A stretch of DNA of 62,653 nucleotides from Rhodospirillales bacterium. Its GTDB lineage: Bacteria > Pseudomonadota > Alphaproteobacteria > Rhodospirillales > UBA2165. Shown piece by piece: positions 27,339 to 36,601 of this stretch. The stretch is from positions 1 through 62,653 of the forward strand of contig DUBF01000123.1 of assembly GCA_012960465.1 (NCBI GenBank). Reading direction: 5' to 3'. The position numbers and the translations under genes were made by a program. Under the pieces are notes generated by a model that saw only the letters and a program-made list of their open reading frames with translations, searched no databases and was not told the origin of the DNA. Within the stretch, counting starts at the first letter, position 1. Each line of letters starts with the position of its first letter.

Positions 27339-29207
27339 TCATTGCTCAAACATTACTTTTTCAAAAAACTTTGCATGATGATCTATCGCGGTTCTGTTAT
27401 CAAAAATATTTCTATGTCCTTCTTTTATTTTTTCCTTAACCATTTTAGAGAAAGTAATATCCAGACATAGACGTTTTGTGATTTCAATATAATCTTCTGG
27501 GTTTTTTGACACACACTCCATCACATTCATTTGTTTATAAATACCGAAACTAACACGACTACGCATAAATTTTCCAGGCAGAGTAACAACAGGCGTACCA
27601 GCAGCCAGTGATTCAAAAGTAGTCATGCCACCAGAAAAATGGGGCGTGTCGAGAATTACGTCTGCCGTGCGCATAAGATCAGCGATCTCTTTTTTATTCT
27701 GGCGAGGCAGTATTTCTATACGATCACTCACATCGTATGTTTGTTTCAGCATACGAGTTTTTAACAAGTCACTCCAAGCAGGATGGCTGCCATCGATGAT
27801 TTGAATACTGGCATCCGGCAGGGCACGTAAAATTTTACCTAAGATTTTATCAAAATCAGGGTGGTATTTAAACAAGGATTGCGGACAAAATATTCGCTGT
27901 CCATCCGAACGCTCATGTTTTAAGATATTCTGGAATTCGTTTGGCTTGGTAACACACGATGGGAGAGAATTTAACTTTAATAGCTTTTCACTATACGACT
28001 CTTGGGCATTTTCAGGTTCTATTAAATGACTAGATACAAAATAGTCGATATTAGGTAACCCCGTAGTTACAGGATGCCCCCAAGTTACGCATTGAACCGG
28101 AGCCAATCGGGCAAAGCCCAAAAAATAAGTCAGTGGCTCCATGCCAATATCTGTAAAATACAAGATATCCAATTCAGCCTCAGCAATCCTCTGCCGTGCT
28201 TCATCAATACGTTTTGGTAAGGATATAAATTTTAGGCCCCCTGTTTTAAAACCTTGCGAGTGTGAATCTTCAACCTCAGAAAAAGAAAATATAAACACCT
28301 CAAAGCGCGCTTTTGGGAGTCCATTGATTAAACTCTTATTCAACAAAGATATTGTGTGGGTATGAAAAAATGAGGACACAAAACCTATCCGCGGAATACC
28401 ACCTTCTAGACCCGCCATCCAACTGCGAACATGTGGGGCCTCGAATGATAAAAAAGGGCAGACCTTTAAATACATTTCAGAAATTTTCAACTGAATTTCC
28501 TTATCATCAAGTCCATGATAAGGAAGTAAGAAATTCGTCGCTCCAACCTCGTTAATTGGATCTTCAACGATTAAATCCTCACTCATTAGATTATCTAATT
28601 TAGATATAAGTTGGTTGCGGCATTCAAGTATTTGCTCTTTAGAATCGACAATTACGGGTAGAACTAAGGCCTCCCGAATACGAAGCCCAATATCTGCCCG
28701 CAAATATATAGCCTTATTATACGTACTTTTAGCAGCTGTGTGATCGCCTGTTGTTTCATAGAGATCTGCTAAATTCTTATAAGCCGCAATATAGTTAGGA
28801 TCTATTTTAATCGCTTGTCTATAGCAAGATAGGGCTCCCTCAAAATCCTTATTATTCTTTCTTATATTGCCAAGGTTATTATATGCCGTAGTCATATCTG
28901 GGTTAATACTAATAGCCACCTGATAATTATTCTCAGCAAAAATAAACTCGCCAAGATCACCATAGACCAACGCGAGATTATAATAAAAATCTGAATTATC
29001 TGGCACACGATCTATGGCTATTTTTAAGAGATCACGCGCAATTTCAAAATTACCCAATTCTCGATTAATGACGCCTGAATTTGCAAAAACCTCTGCTGAC
29101 GCGCCACCGGCTTCTATCACCCGAGCAAGTAAATCATTCGCTAACTCGATATTACCAGATGCAAAAGCAACGAGCCCTTCTTGATATAAATTTTTTACAT
29201 CATCCAT
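27339..29207 (-). CDS. TPR protein with SPINDLY/OGT-like glycosyltransferase domain (GT41)
   Basis: The 622-residue protein has about five or six TPR repeats in residues 1-180, for example AYNNLGNIRKNNKDFEGALS. The C-terminal half resembles O-GlcNAc transferase/SPINDLY: IGFVSSFFHTHTIS, VQCVTWGHPVTTGLPNIDY, and TPHFSGGMTTFESLAAGTPVVTLPG for the nucleotide-sugar site. Such bacterial proteins glycosylate proteins, often flagellins or surface proteins, though the sugar is not known here. It overlaps the upstream TPR gene by 8 bp, so they form a coupled pair. Confidence 0.9.
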   Translation of the reverse strand: MDDVKNLYQEGLVAFASGNIELANDLLARVIEAGGASAEVFANSGVINRELGNFEIARDLLKIAIDRVPDNSDFYYNLALVYGDLGEFIFAENNYQVAISINPDMTTAYNNLGNIRKNNKDFEGALSCYRQAIKIDPNYIAAYKNLADLYETTGDHTAAKSTYNKAIYLRADIGLRIREALVLPVIVDSKEQILECRNQLISKLDNLMSEDLIVEDPINEVGATNFLLPYHGLDDKEIQLKISEMYLKVCPFLSFEAPHVRSWMAGLEGGIPRIGFVSSFFHTHTISLLNKSLINGLPKARFEVFIFSFSEVEDSHSQGFKTGGLKFISLPKRIDEARQRIAEAELDILYFTDIGMEPLTYFLGFARLAPVQCVTWGHPVTTGLPNIDYFVSSHLIEPENAQESYSEKLLKLNSLPSCVTKPNEFQNILKHERSDGQRIFCPQSLFKYHPDFDKILGKILRALPDASIQIIDGSHPAWSDLLKTRMLKQTYDVSDRIEILPRQNKKEIADLMRTADVILDTPHFSGGMTTFESLAAGTPVVTLPGKFMRSRVSFGIYKQMNVMECVSKNPEDYIEITKRLCLDITFSKMVKEKIKEGHRNIFDNRTAIDHHAKFFEKVMFEQ

Positions 29208-30819
29208 AATCTTGTTTTAAATCTATTTCTAATTGCAGGAAAGCCCGCGCCCAGCTTGCATTAACATCTTGACGATAAAGTGTAAAATCAGGAAACCATG
29301 GCGAGGTATCTCCATAAACTTGCCACCGGAATTCTCCTGGATGCGTGACTAAAACTCTCGCAGTTCTGCCAGTCGCTGCGCGTAAATGCATATTAGTATT
29401 ACTAACCCCAATATAGTCATCCAATACTGCCATTAAAGCTAACGCATCTTCAAGCCTCACATTGACATCGGAAAAATCGTAAATCTCCCGTCCTAGAAGC
29501 GAAGAAATCTGCATTAACTCACTAGGCTTGGAATGTCGTTGCACACTAATAACGGTGGCAGAAATTTTGCTGAGTACTGAGCCGATATTTTTGGGCGGAG
29601 CATTTTTAAATAAAGTATTAGCACCCGCACCCCCTGCCCTGTAGGTAATACCGATATAAGGAGCGGGCCCACAATCGGTCAATCTAGCCAGCATATTAAG
29701 CCTTATTTTTTCCTTTGGTTTTATGGTAACACTAGGAACAACAGTACTATTTCCCAATAGATAGGGAAGGTCAGCGATAGAAAAATCAGGTTCTTTAAGG
29801 TCTTCAACTATTATTCCATCAACCCGCTCAAATAAACTTTTGGCCTTAGAATCTGGTTGAAATTTAACAGTAGCCCCACGGTTTTTTAATTCAGGCAGAA
29901 AACGAGAAAAAAATATTTGATCACCCAGCCCCTGCTCTGCCGCAACGTGAATTGTTCGCCCGGATAGATTAGGAGAAAGACGTTCATTTGGTAATAAAAA
30001 ACTTTGGCGATCGACCGTATGACGATAGCGATAATTTTTCCAGCCCTCACTCAGTTCAGCCATTGCTAATTGAAGAAATCCCAAGTTCCATTTATTTACA
30101 AAAAAATCAGGCGCAACTTCTGCTCCCCTTTTAAACTCAGAGCATGCTTCCGAATACTTACCTTGCTGGCGAAGACATAAGCCTAGACTACAATATAGCT
30201 CAGGTGTATTAGGTGAATTCACAATGCCCTGCCGATAAAATTTCTCAGCCGCTTTATGTTCTCCTAAATCATCTAACACAGTACCTAAATTATTTATCGC
30301 TTGTACATAATCCGGTTTAGCTTTAAGGGCGAGTTGATAATGTTCGCGTGCTTCTGGTAAACGATTAACTTCTCCCAATAACACCCCTAAATTATAATGA
30401 GCCTCGGCATAATTGGAATGACGTGAAATTGCAGCTAAAAAAGCTGTTTCAGCTCGCTCTGTTTTTCCTTCTTGCATATACAATACACCCAAGTGATTAA
30501 GTGGGTCTGCAAACTTAACTTGCAATTCTGAGGCTCTTTCAAAGGCTAGTTTTGCTTCGTCTAAAGAACCCATCAGTTTATAGGCTTGAGCTAAATTATT
30601 TTGAAGATACCCGTCTTCTGGAAGGTCAATTGCCGCTTTCTGTAAATAAATAACAGCTTCAGCTACCCGATTAGTTTGAAAAGCCACTACGCCTAGAAGT
30701 TGCTGGGCTTCAGCATTGTTCTCACTGTCCGGCGTAGCCCTCAGAAGTCTTTCAGCTTCGGCAAATTTAGCTTTTCTAATTAGATCTCTGGCTTTTTCAA
30801 TATCTTCTAGCGAATTCAT
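29200..30819 (-). CDS. TPR protein with a C-terminal GT9-like glycosyltransferase domain
   Basis: The 539-residue protein has eight or so TPR repeats in residues 1-250, including AEAHYNLGVLLGEVNRLPEA and YVQAINNLGTVLDDLGEHKA. The C-terminal region has HVAAEQGLGDQIFFSRFLPEL, IGITYRAGG and a late LMAVLDDYIGVSNTNMHLRAATGR. This is the layout of glycosyltransferase family 9-like domains fused to TPRs. The enzyme activity is inferred only. It is the first gene of the pair with the GT41-type protein and is divergent from the CbiX-like gene. Confidence 0.85.
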   Translation of the reverse strand: MNSLEDIEKARDLIRKAKFAEAERLLRATPDSENNAEAQQLLGVVAFQTNRVAEAVIYLQKAAIDLPEDGYLQNNLAQAYKLMGSLDEAKLAFERASELQVKFADPLNHLGVLYMQEGKTERAETAFLAAISRHSNYAEAHYNLGVLLGEVNRLPEAREHYQLALKAKPDYVQAINNLGTVLDDLGEHKAAEKFYRQGIVNSPNTPELYCSLGLCLRQQGKYSEACSEFKRGAEVAPDFFVNKWNLGFLQLAMAELSEGWKNYRYRHTVDRQSFLLPNERLSPNLSGRTIHVAAEQGLGDQIFFSRFLPELKNRGATVKFQPDSKAKSLFERVDGIIVEDLKEPDFSIADLPYLLGNSTVVPSVTIKPKEKIRLNMLARLTDCGPAPYIGITYRAGGAGANTLFKNAPPKNIGSVLSKISATVISVQRHSKPSELMQISSLLGREIYDFSDVNVRLEDALALMAVLDDYIGVSNTNMHLRAATGRTARVLVTHPGEFRWQVYGDTSPWFPDFTLYRQDVNASWARAFLQLEIDLKQDYG

Positions 30820-30903
30820 TATGTATTTTCAGTCATTTTCAGAACCCTTATTATACCGTATCTTACGCATGATGATACGACCCTTTAGAGACAAAGACAC
30901 AAA

Positions 30904-30993
30904 ATGAACAAGATTAATAATATAAAACCCCAAGCAAAATCTCTTAAGTTTTCTGAGATTAGTAAAAAATTAGTTCGAGGTACAATAAAATGA
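30904..30993 (+). CDS. Possible 29-residue leader ORF overlapping the CbiX-like gene
   Basis: ATG at 30904 opens a 29-codon frame encoding MNKINNIKPQAKSLKFSEI and nine further residues. Its TGA (30991-30993) overlaps the next gene's ATG (ATGA). The peptide is Lys-rich with no recognised domain. The start has only a weak SD. The overlap suggests translational coupling, but the ORF could be chance. Confidence 0.25.
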   Translation: MNKINNIKPQAKSLKFSEISKKLVRGTIK

Positions 30994-31796
30994 CCGTGTT
31001 TGAGAAAAATATTGCCAATTCGGAATTACTAATAGTTGGTCATGGTCGCTCGGGATCACAAGAAAGTACCATTCTAATTAAGGGTCATGCCAAAGGAATC
31101 AAGAATCGGAATCTATTCAAAGAAGTTCGATGTGGTTTCTTAAAACTAAGGCCATTTTTTACTGAACAGCTATTAGCTACTAAAAGTGAATCAGTATATG
31201 TTGTACCATGTTTTGCCGGTCCTGGTGGTCTTACAAATTCTACCATACCAGAAGAATTAGGACTTTCAGGTTCAGTAACTAAGAAAAGAAACCAAGTAAT
31301 TTATTACAGCAAACCCGTGGGCAATCATGCAAAAATTATAAATCGTATGTGTGAGTTAGTCCAGAATACAATGCTAATTTCAAAATTACCCAAAAAAGAT
31401 ACTACTATAATAGTTATTGGACACGGCTCAATCCATAATCGGCAATCCGAGACTAACACACGGGCCGTCGCAAAACAGATAAATCATTTAAAGCTCTCAA
31501 ACAAAGTTATTGTAATGTTTTTAGATCAAGCGCCAAACCTTGCCGACTGGAACGCCCATTGTAAAACGACCAATGCTATAGTTCTAAGCTACCTTTTCTC
31601 TGGTGGTAGCCATGAGACTATAGATTTACCCAAACTCATGGGATTTGAACCTACTAACGCCAAAGAGCGCTTTATTAATAACCAGCCGATAGGGCCAATT
31701 TGTGCAAATGGCAAACAATTATGGTTGTGTCCTTTAATAAGTGCAGACCAAATCATTCAGGAGGTTATTTTAGAGCGTGTTATAGAAATGAACTAG
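30990..31796 (+). CDS. CbiX/SirB-like chelatase-fold protein with two halves
   Basis: The 268-residue protein has two copies of the chelatase-fold start: LLIVGHGRSG (His18) and IIVIGHGSIHNRQSETNTRA (His145). The second half also has the paired His208 in FSGGSHETIDLP, the usual place of the second metal-binding His in CbiX. The equivalent spot in the first half (GPGGLTNSTIP) lacks it. The family inserts cobalt, iron or nickel into sirohydrochlorin-like tetrapyrroles. No cobalamin or siroheme gene is nearby, so the true substrate is uncertain. It converges with the long coiled-coil gene 17 bp away. Confidence 0.75.
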   Translation: MTVFEKNIANSELLIVGHGRSGSQESTILIKGHAKGIKNRNLFKEVRCGFLKLRPFFTEQLLATKSESVYVVPCFAGPGGLTNSTIPEELGLSGSVTKKRNQVIYYSKPVGNHAKIINRMCELVQNTMLISKLPKKDTTIIVIGHGSIHNRQSETNTRAVAKQINHLKLSNKVIVMFLDQAPNLADWNAHCKTTNAIVLSYLFSGGSHETIDLPKLMGFEPTNAKERFINNQPIGPICANGKQLWLCPLISADQIIQEVILERVIEMN

Positions 31797-31812
31797 ACTT
31801 ACCAAAAAAATT

Positions 31813-34800
31813 TTATTCCGTGCCCAATGCTGTTCCACCAAACTCTCTCGCTAATGCCGATTGTAAGATCATATAGACCTTGCCTGCATCTGAAGTCATA
31901 AAACTCGCACCCAATACACCCTCTTGACCGCTGCGCCGCGCACTTTCTATTAACTCATCGAATTGGGCCAAATAGCGAGTGACATAGTTACGGAAATTAG
32001 AATCGCCCCGATATAATTGATTGATTTTTGCGAGCCTAGCCTTATTCCGCATACCCAATATTTTACGCAAGAAAATACTATTATCACCTCGGCTATAACG
32101 CTTCCAGTCATCCTCTGTAATTCGGGTTTCCATAATTCTATTAATATCTATAGCAATGGACGCCAGCCCTTCAGACACTAGAGCCATCCGGCTTAAAAAA
32201 TCCTCATGGCCAGATTTCGTTACCAATTCTTTAAGAGCATCCGTAATTTCCACAGCTTGCTTTGACGTATGAGATAAATCCTCAGTCTGACGAGCAACGG
32301 TACTAGCAACGTCTTTGGCATCATTAGCAAGCTTACCCGAAGCCGCCGTCAACTCATCCGTACCTTTCTTGATTGATTGTCCCCAAACTTCCATATTATC
32401 AACAGCACGGTTTGAAGCTACACTCGCTTCATCAGCTCGACGAGTAACCGTCTCTCCAACCATATTGATTCCGTTTAGCGCTTCGTTAAAAGTCTTGGTT
32501 AGGTCTTCAAGTTGCTTGCGAAGACCGGCCCCAGCACCGCCCATATTCTGTGATAGTTTGTAAGATGCATCACTAACATCCTTGGTCTGTTTATTGAGCG
32601 CATCGCTAATCGTTTTTAGTTTTTCCAGATTATTATCCGCCGCAGTACCCGTTGCATGTGCTGTTTCCTTCATAGCGTCATGAGCTGACCTTGTTGCATC
32701 TGTCGCGAGGCGAGCCGTTTCTGCCATTTGATTAGCCCGCACATCCATCATATCCGCAGCACCACCAAGTTTTGCGATTGCCCTATCTGAAGAAAGCGTA
32801 AGATCATCTAGGCGTTGACGAACAGCATTACTGGTATCTTCGAGACGATCAACACTTTGCTCAGACAACTTCGATAATTCCTCTGCACCACTTTTTAGAA
32901 ACTCATTGACACCGGCGGTTTTCTCAACGGCTCTATCGGATACAGAATGGATTTCATCTGAATGTCGTTGCAATCCAGAAGTTACAGCCGAGAGCAATTT
33001 TGCCGCCCTATCTACTGCAAGAGCAACTTCGCGAGACCGTTCTTGGAGCGCGCCTCCAACTGCATCAACTTTCGCAGAGGCTTCATCGGAGACCCCTGAG
33101 ATCTGTGAACTTCTCTCTTGCAATGTATCTGCAAAAGCCTGCACATGTGCATTTGACTCAATTGCAGACTGCGCAAACTCTTCAGCTCTTTGACGAAAAT
33201 TCGCCCCCAAACGATTTAGACGTTCCTCTGTATCTTCGGAATTACCTTTAATCTCTCCAAAGTTACTATTTAAATCTTCGGCAATATTAGTTAAACGCTT
33301 AGCTGCCTCATCTGCAGCCGTCGCAGCTTCACGAGATTGACGTAATAAGGTATCGCCAACAGAGCCAACATCAGAAACCGCATTTTCAGAAGCGGAAGCT
33401 AATTCACGAGAACGATCATGGAGGGCAGCTGCTGCGTCACTTACCTGACCAATTAAATCACTGGATAAGACGCGCATTTTGTCAGCCCTATCTTCAAAGG
33501 TCTCCCAGGTTTCATCCATTCGCATTACAGCATCATCCGTAATATCTGTTAACTCACGAGAACGTTGATGCAATTTCTCACCAACATTCTCAATTTGATC
33601 GGCAGCATTATCTGTTGTTCGGCTAAGATCTCGGGATTGCTGCCGTAACGCATCTGTTACCAAACCTATTAAACGCGCTGCTTTATCCGCCGATCCAGTA
33701 ACTTCTGCTGAGCGATACGCCATTGTTTCCCCTGCGGTATCAATATCGGAAACCGCCTTGTCCGACGAAGCTGTGAGGTCAGTTGAATTTTGCCTGAGGA
33801 TTTCAGCAACATTCTTTACTTTTTCAGTCGCATCAGTTGCAGCATTAGACAATTCCGCCGTGCGACGACCTAGAACAAATCCAATAGAACGCAAACGGTC
33901 TGTTGTTTTTGTAGACAACTCTCCTACAATCTCTCCTCCGTCGCGAAGTGCTTCTCCAACTTCACCAACTTTATCAACAGCCACAGCAGACGCGTCGTTT
34001 AACTGTCGCGTTTGATCCATTATTCTATCGCTGATTTCTGCAATATTTACGCTAGCATCGTCAGATACCGAGGAAATTTCTCTAATTTTATCCTCAACTT
34101 TCTCGGTAAGTTTTTGCAGATTGGTTGTCGCAGAATCTGATTCGGCAGCAAGCGTAGATAGACGATTGCTAAATTCATTATTAACACCACTGACATTGTC
34201 AGCAACTTGAAGTAATTCTTGGAGATCGCGCCGCAGTGCGGCTGCCACTTTATCGACGTTACCAACACTATTATCTGAAACATCTTTAAGTTCCAAACGA
34301 GCTTGGTTTAGACGTTCAGCTGTCGCATCTATATTAACGTTAGCTTCTTTTGAAGCCTCTGATAATTCAGTTGCTCGTTTTTGAAACGCGTCAGAAGTAT
34401 TGCCCATACGTAAGGTGACTAAATCATTCAATTTCACAATGTGATCTGACTTTTTCTGAAGCTCATCACTCACCTCAGCAATATCCATGACGGCTTTTTC
34501 CGAACTCGAAGAGATCTCCTCACTTTTAATGCTGAGCGTCGCCGCTACTTCATCTATCTTTATAGAAGTATCTTCGATTGTTTCTTTAAGAGCGGTTCTG
34601 ACGTCTTCAATTTGAGACGACACAACACTAGTTCTGATGGAAGCTTGGTCAGTTGTTTCTCCAAGCATATCTATGTGCTGGCGATATTTATCTGTAACCT
34701 CATCTAAACGATCTGCCGCGGCACCACTTGCTGCAAGCAATTCTTTTGTATCCTCTTTAACTTCTTCACCGGCCTGTTTGACTTGCGACATTATAGTATC

Positions 34801-36024
34801 TGTTCTCGCCCCTAGATTTCGTGTCTCAGTGCTAATCGCAGAGACGATTGTTGATGTCTTTGCGGTCGCGTTTTCTATAGCATCTGTGAGACTCTCTGCT
34901 TGATTTGTGAGTTGAGCCGCTACTTGATCAGATTGAATAACCATTTGGTCAGATCGAAGCTTTAACTCTTGGGTAAAATCTCGCAAATTCTCGGTCGTCG
35001 ATGCAACCCGTTGAGATGCCAACTCGGTTGCACCTGAGAGTGCTTCTGTATTACTTGAGAGATCATTATTCATTTGTTGGGCACGAGCTGTTGCTTCTGC
35101 AGATATTGACGCCATATGTTCCGAACGATTTTTATAAACCTCTGCTGTATCATGGGCTTTCTTAGAAGATTCCTCAGCGACCCTCATCAATTCTTCACCA
35201 CTTTTTTGTAAGGCACCTGTGATGTCTTCAGTTCGAGCCGCCGCTTTCTGAGATACGTTAATTAGATCAAGGCTTTGGTGATGCAATACATTCCCTGCTT
35301 CTCGAGCCCGAGCAATAGCTTGATCAGAGGCATTCACAAGGTCTTCGGCTTGCTGCCGAAGTTTATTACCAGCGCTATCTGCTTTTGTGGATGCCTCTTC
35401 AGATGCCACTGAAAGTGCAGATGTTTGTCTTTTAATCAAATCAGTCGCATTACTCGCACGTAAGCCCAAATCCTGAGATGCATAAGTCAACGCCACCGTT
35501 TGAGCGCGTAGAGATTGAGTAATCTCTGTCACTCGGCTTTCGGCATTATCCGAAGGATACGTAAGCTGCTGCAAATGCCATCGTAATGCCTTTGATTCTA
35601 TCTGATAGATCCGTGTTTTTTCAAAAAAGGCGACAACAATCCACATTAACGCAATTGGTGTCACGATACCCGCTGCTACCCCCCCCAACTCATGAGGCAG
35701 TAATTGAAAAATATCTACCATTGTTGAGTCTTTAAATAAAAAATTTAACGAAATCACAAGCCAGAAAATAGTTATGGCAATAGCCGCCACTGTAAGTAAA
35801 CGATAGCGTGCATAAAACGGCGGCTCGAACTCTGGCGCTTCCAAGTTATCGAAAGAATTTAGCCCGTTTTGCTCTGACCAATCCGAATTCTCTGAAACAT
35901 CAGAAATTTCCGCTTCTACAGGATCGTAGTTGTTACTATCTGCGTCGTGAACAACTTCTATCGTTTTATTTTCCATACTCTCTTTCTTTTGCTTATCTGT
36001 TCTATCAGGTGCATTATTCACCAT
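31813..36024 (-). CDS. Giant membrane-anchored coiled-coil protein with 45 repeats of 25 residues
   Basis: The 1403-residue protein has an acidic N-terminal tail (1-70) and two membrane segments (about 76-97 and 113-134). A helical region (147-1267) follows that divides without gaps into 45 units of 25 residues, except unit 19 with 21. A 136-residue C-terminal domain is not repetitive (DDWKRYSRGDNSIFLRKILG, VYMILQSALAREFGG). Unit positions 1, 5, 8, 12, 15, 19 and 22 are mainly hydrophobic or Ala. There are no enzymatic motifs, no prolines after the first unit and no cysteine in the array. If fully helical the rod would be about 170 nm long (0.15 nm per residue). The start is supported by GGGAG 7 nt upstream. 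Function unknown; a TipN-like polarity or envelope scaffold is a guess from topology. Confidence 0.9.
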   Translation of the reverse strand: MVNNAPDRTDKQKKESMENKTIEVVHDADSNNYDPVEAEISDVSENSDWSEQNGLNSFDNLEAPEFEPPFYARYRLLTVAAIAITIFWLVISLNFLFKDSTMVDIFQLLPHELGGVAAGIVTPIALMWIVVAFFEKTRIYQIESKALRWHLQQLTYPSDNAESRVTEITQSLRAQTVALTYASQDLGLRASNATDLIKRQTSALSVASEEASTKADSAGNKLRQQAEDLVNASDQAIARAREAGNVLHHQSLDLINVSQKAAARTEDITGALQKSGEELMRVAEESSKKAHDTAEVYKNRSEHMASISAEATARAQQMNNDLSSNTEALSGATELASQRVASTTENLRDFTQELKLRSDQMVIQSDQVAAQLTNQAESLTDAIENATAKTSTIVSAISTETRNLGARTDTIMSQVKQAGEEVKEDTKELLAASGAAADRLDEVTDKYRQHIDMLGETTDQASIRTSVVSSQIEDVRTALKETIEDTSIKIDEVAATLSIKSEEISSSSEKAVMDIAEVSDELQKKSDHIVKLNDLVTLRMGNTSDAFQKRATELSEASKEANVNIDATAERLNQARLELKDVSDNSVGNVDKVAAALRRDLQELLQVADNVSGVNNEFSNRLSTLAAESDSATTNLQKLTEKVEDKIREISSVSDDASVNIAEISDRIMDQTRQLNDASAVAVDKVGEVGEALRDGGEIVGELSTKTTDRLRSIGFVLGRRTAELSNAATDATEKVKNVAEILRQNSTDLTASSDKAVSDIDTAGETMAYRSAEVTGSADKAARLIGLVTDALRQQSRDLSRTTDNAADQIENVGEKLHQRSRELTDITDDAVMRMDETWETFEDRADKMRVLSSDLIGQVSDAAAALHDRSRELASASENAVSDVGSVGDTLLRQSREAATAADEAAKRLTNIAEDLNSNFGEIKGNSEDTEERLNRLGANFRQRAEEFAQSAIESNAHVQAFADTLQERSSQISGVSDEASAKVDAVGGALQERSREVALAVDRAAKLLSAVTSGLQRHSDEIHSVSDRAVEKTAGVNEFLKSGAEELSKLSEQSVDRLEDTSNAVRQRLDDLTLSSDRAIAKLGGAADMMDVRANQMAETARLATDATRSAHDAMKETAHATGTAADNNLEKLKTISDALNKQTKDVSDASYKLSQNMGGAGAGLRKQLEDLTKTFNEALNGINMVGETVTRRADEASVASNRAVDNMEVWGQSIKKGTDELTAASGKLANDAKDVASTVARQTEDLSHTSKQAVEITDALKELVTKSGHEDFLSRMALVSEGLASIAIDINRIMETRITEDDWKRYSRGDNSIFLRKILGMRNKARLAKINQLYRGDSNFRNYVTRYLAQFDELIESARRSGQEGVLGASFMTSDAGKVYMILQSALAREFGGTALGTE
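32224..35586 (-). repeat. 75-bp coding repeats (45 units of 25 codons) in the coiled-coil gene
   Basis: The translated units align in register over residues 147-1267: typical starts are LRQQSRDLSRTTDNAADQI, LHQRSRELTDITDDAVMRM and LQERSREVALAVDRAAKLL. The loose consensus is L at 1, R/Q at 4, S/T at 5, E/D at 7, L/I/V at 8, S/A at 12, D/E at 13, A at 15, V/L/I at 19 and V/I at 22. DNA copies are strongly diverged, so the array is old and held by selection on the protein. Confidence 0.9.
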
Positions 36025-36290
36025 ACTTTAGCTCCCAAATAGGTTCAAAAATCTTAGTGGCGCCCCGTTTTTAAACCGGAACGAATTCACTCTAACATAA
36101 TTTCGCAATTCTTCACAATTACCCTATTATAACCAATTGTATAAAAGTTTGTTGATAACGAGTACCCAAACTATGAATAGATAGTGCATAAAGTGTGTGT
36201 AAATAGGAGAAGCTATTTATAAAAACCACTTTGCATGTTGAAATAAGACAGGTACAAATTAATCGCGATATCAAAAAAAAGGATCTAAAG

Positions 36291-36599
36291 ATGAATGATC
36301 AAACAAGAGCAGAACTTGAGGCTGCAGCGTTTAGGGGGCTGGTAGCACACCTTCAAAAACGGACAGATGCGCAAAACATCGATATTATGAACTTGGCCGG
36401 TTTTTGCAGAAACTGTTTGTCCAAATGGTACTTGGCGGCGGCCAAGGAACGCAATATTAAACTTGACTTTGATGCTGCCCGGGAAGTTGTATACGGCATG
36501 CCATATGCAGAGTGGAAAGAAAAGTATCAACATGAGGCATCGAAAGAACAACAAGAAATTTATGAGAAAACAAAGCCGCTACACGCAAAAATAACTTGA
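36291..36599 (+). CDS. DUF1244 family protein
   Basis: The 102-residue protein matches the DUF1244 family, common in alpha- and gammaproteobacteria: AAAFRGLVAHLQKRTDAQNID, the conserved FCRNCLSKWY and VYGMPYAEWKEKYQ. The family is small, helical and of unknown function; the two cysteines in RNCLSKW are conserved. The start at 36291 follows AAAGGA at a good distance; the frame is open further upstream (to 36231) but that stretch is not family-like. It converges on the MFS transporter gene 2 bp away. Confidence 0.9.
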   Translation: MNDQTRAELEAAAFRGLVAHLQKRTDAQNIDIMNLAGFCRNCLSKWYLAAAKERNIKLDFDAAREVVYGMPYAEWKEKYQHEASKEQQEIYEKTKPLHAKIT

Positions 36600-36601
36600 T
36601 A

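Noticed and set aside
32315-35000. Several plus-strand frames of 80-95 codons opposite the coiled-coil gene
   Set aside because: They are mirror frames produced by the 25-codon periodicity and Ala/Ser/Asp-rich codons, with Ser/Ala-rich translations and no start signals.
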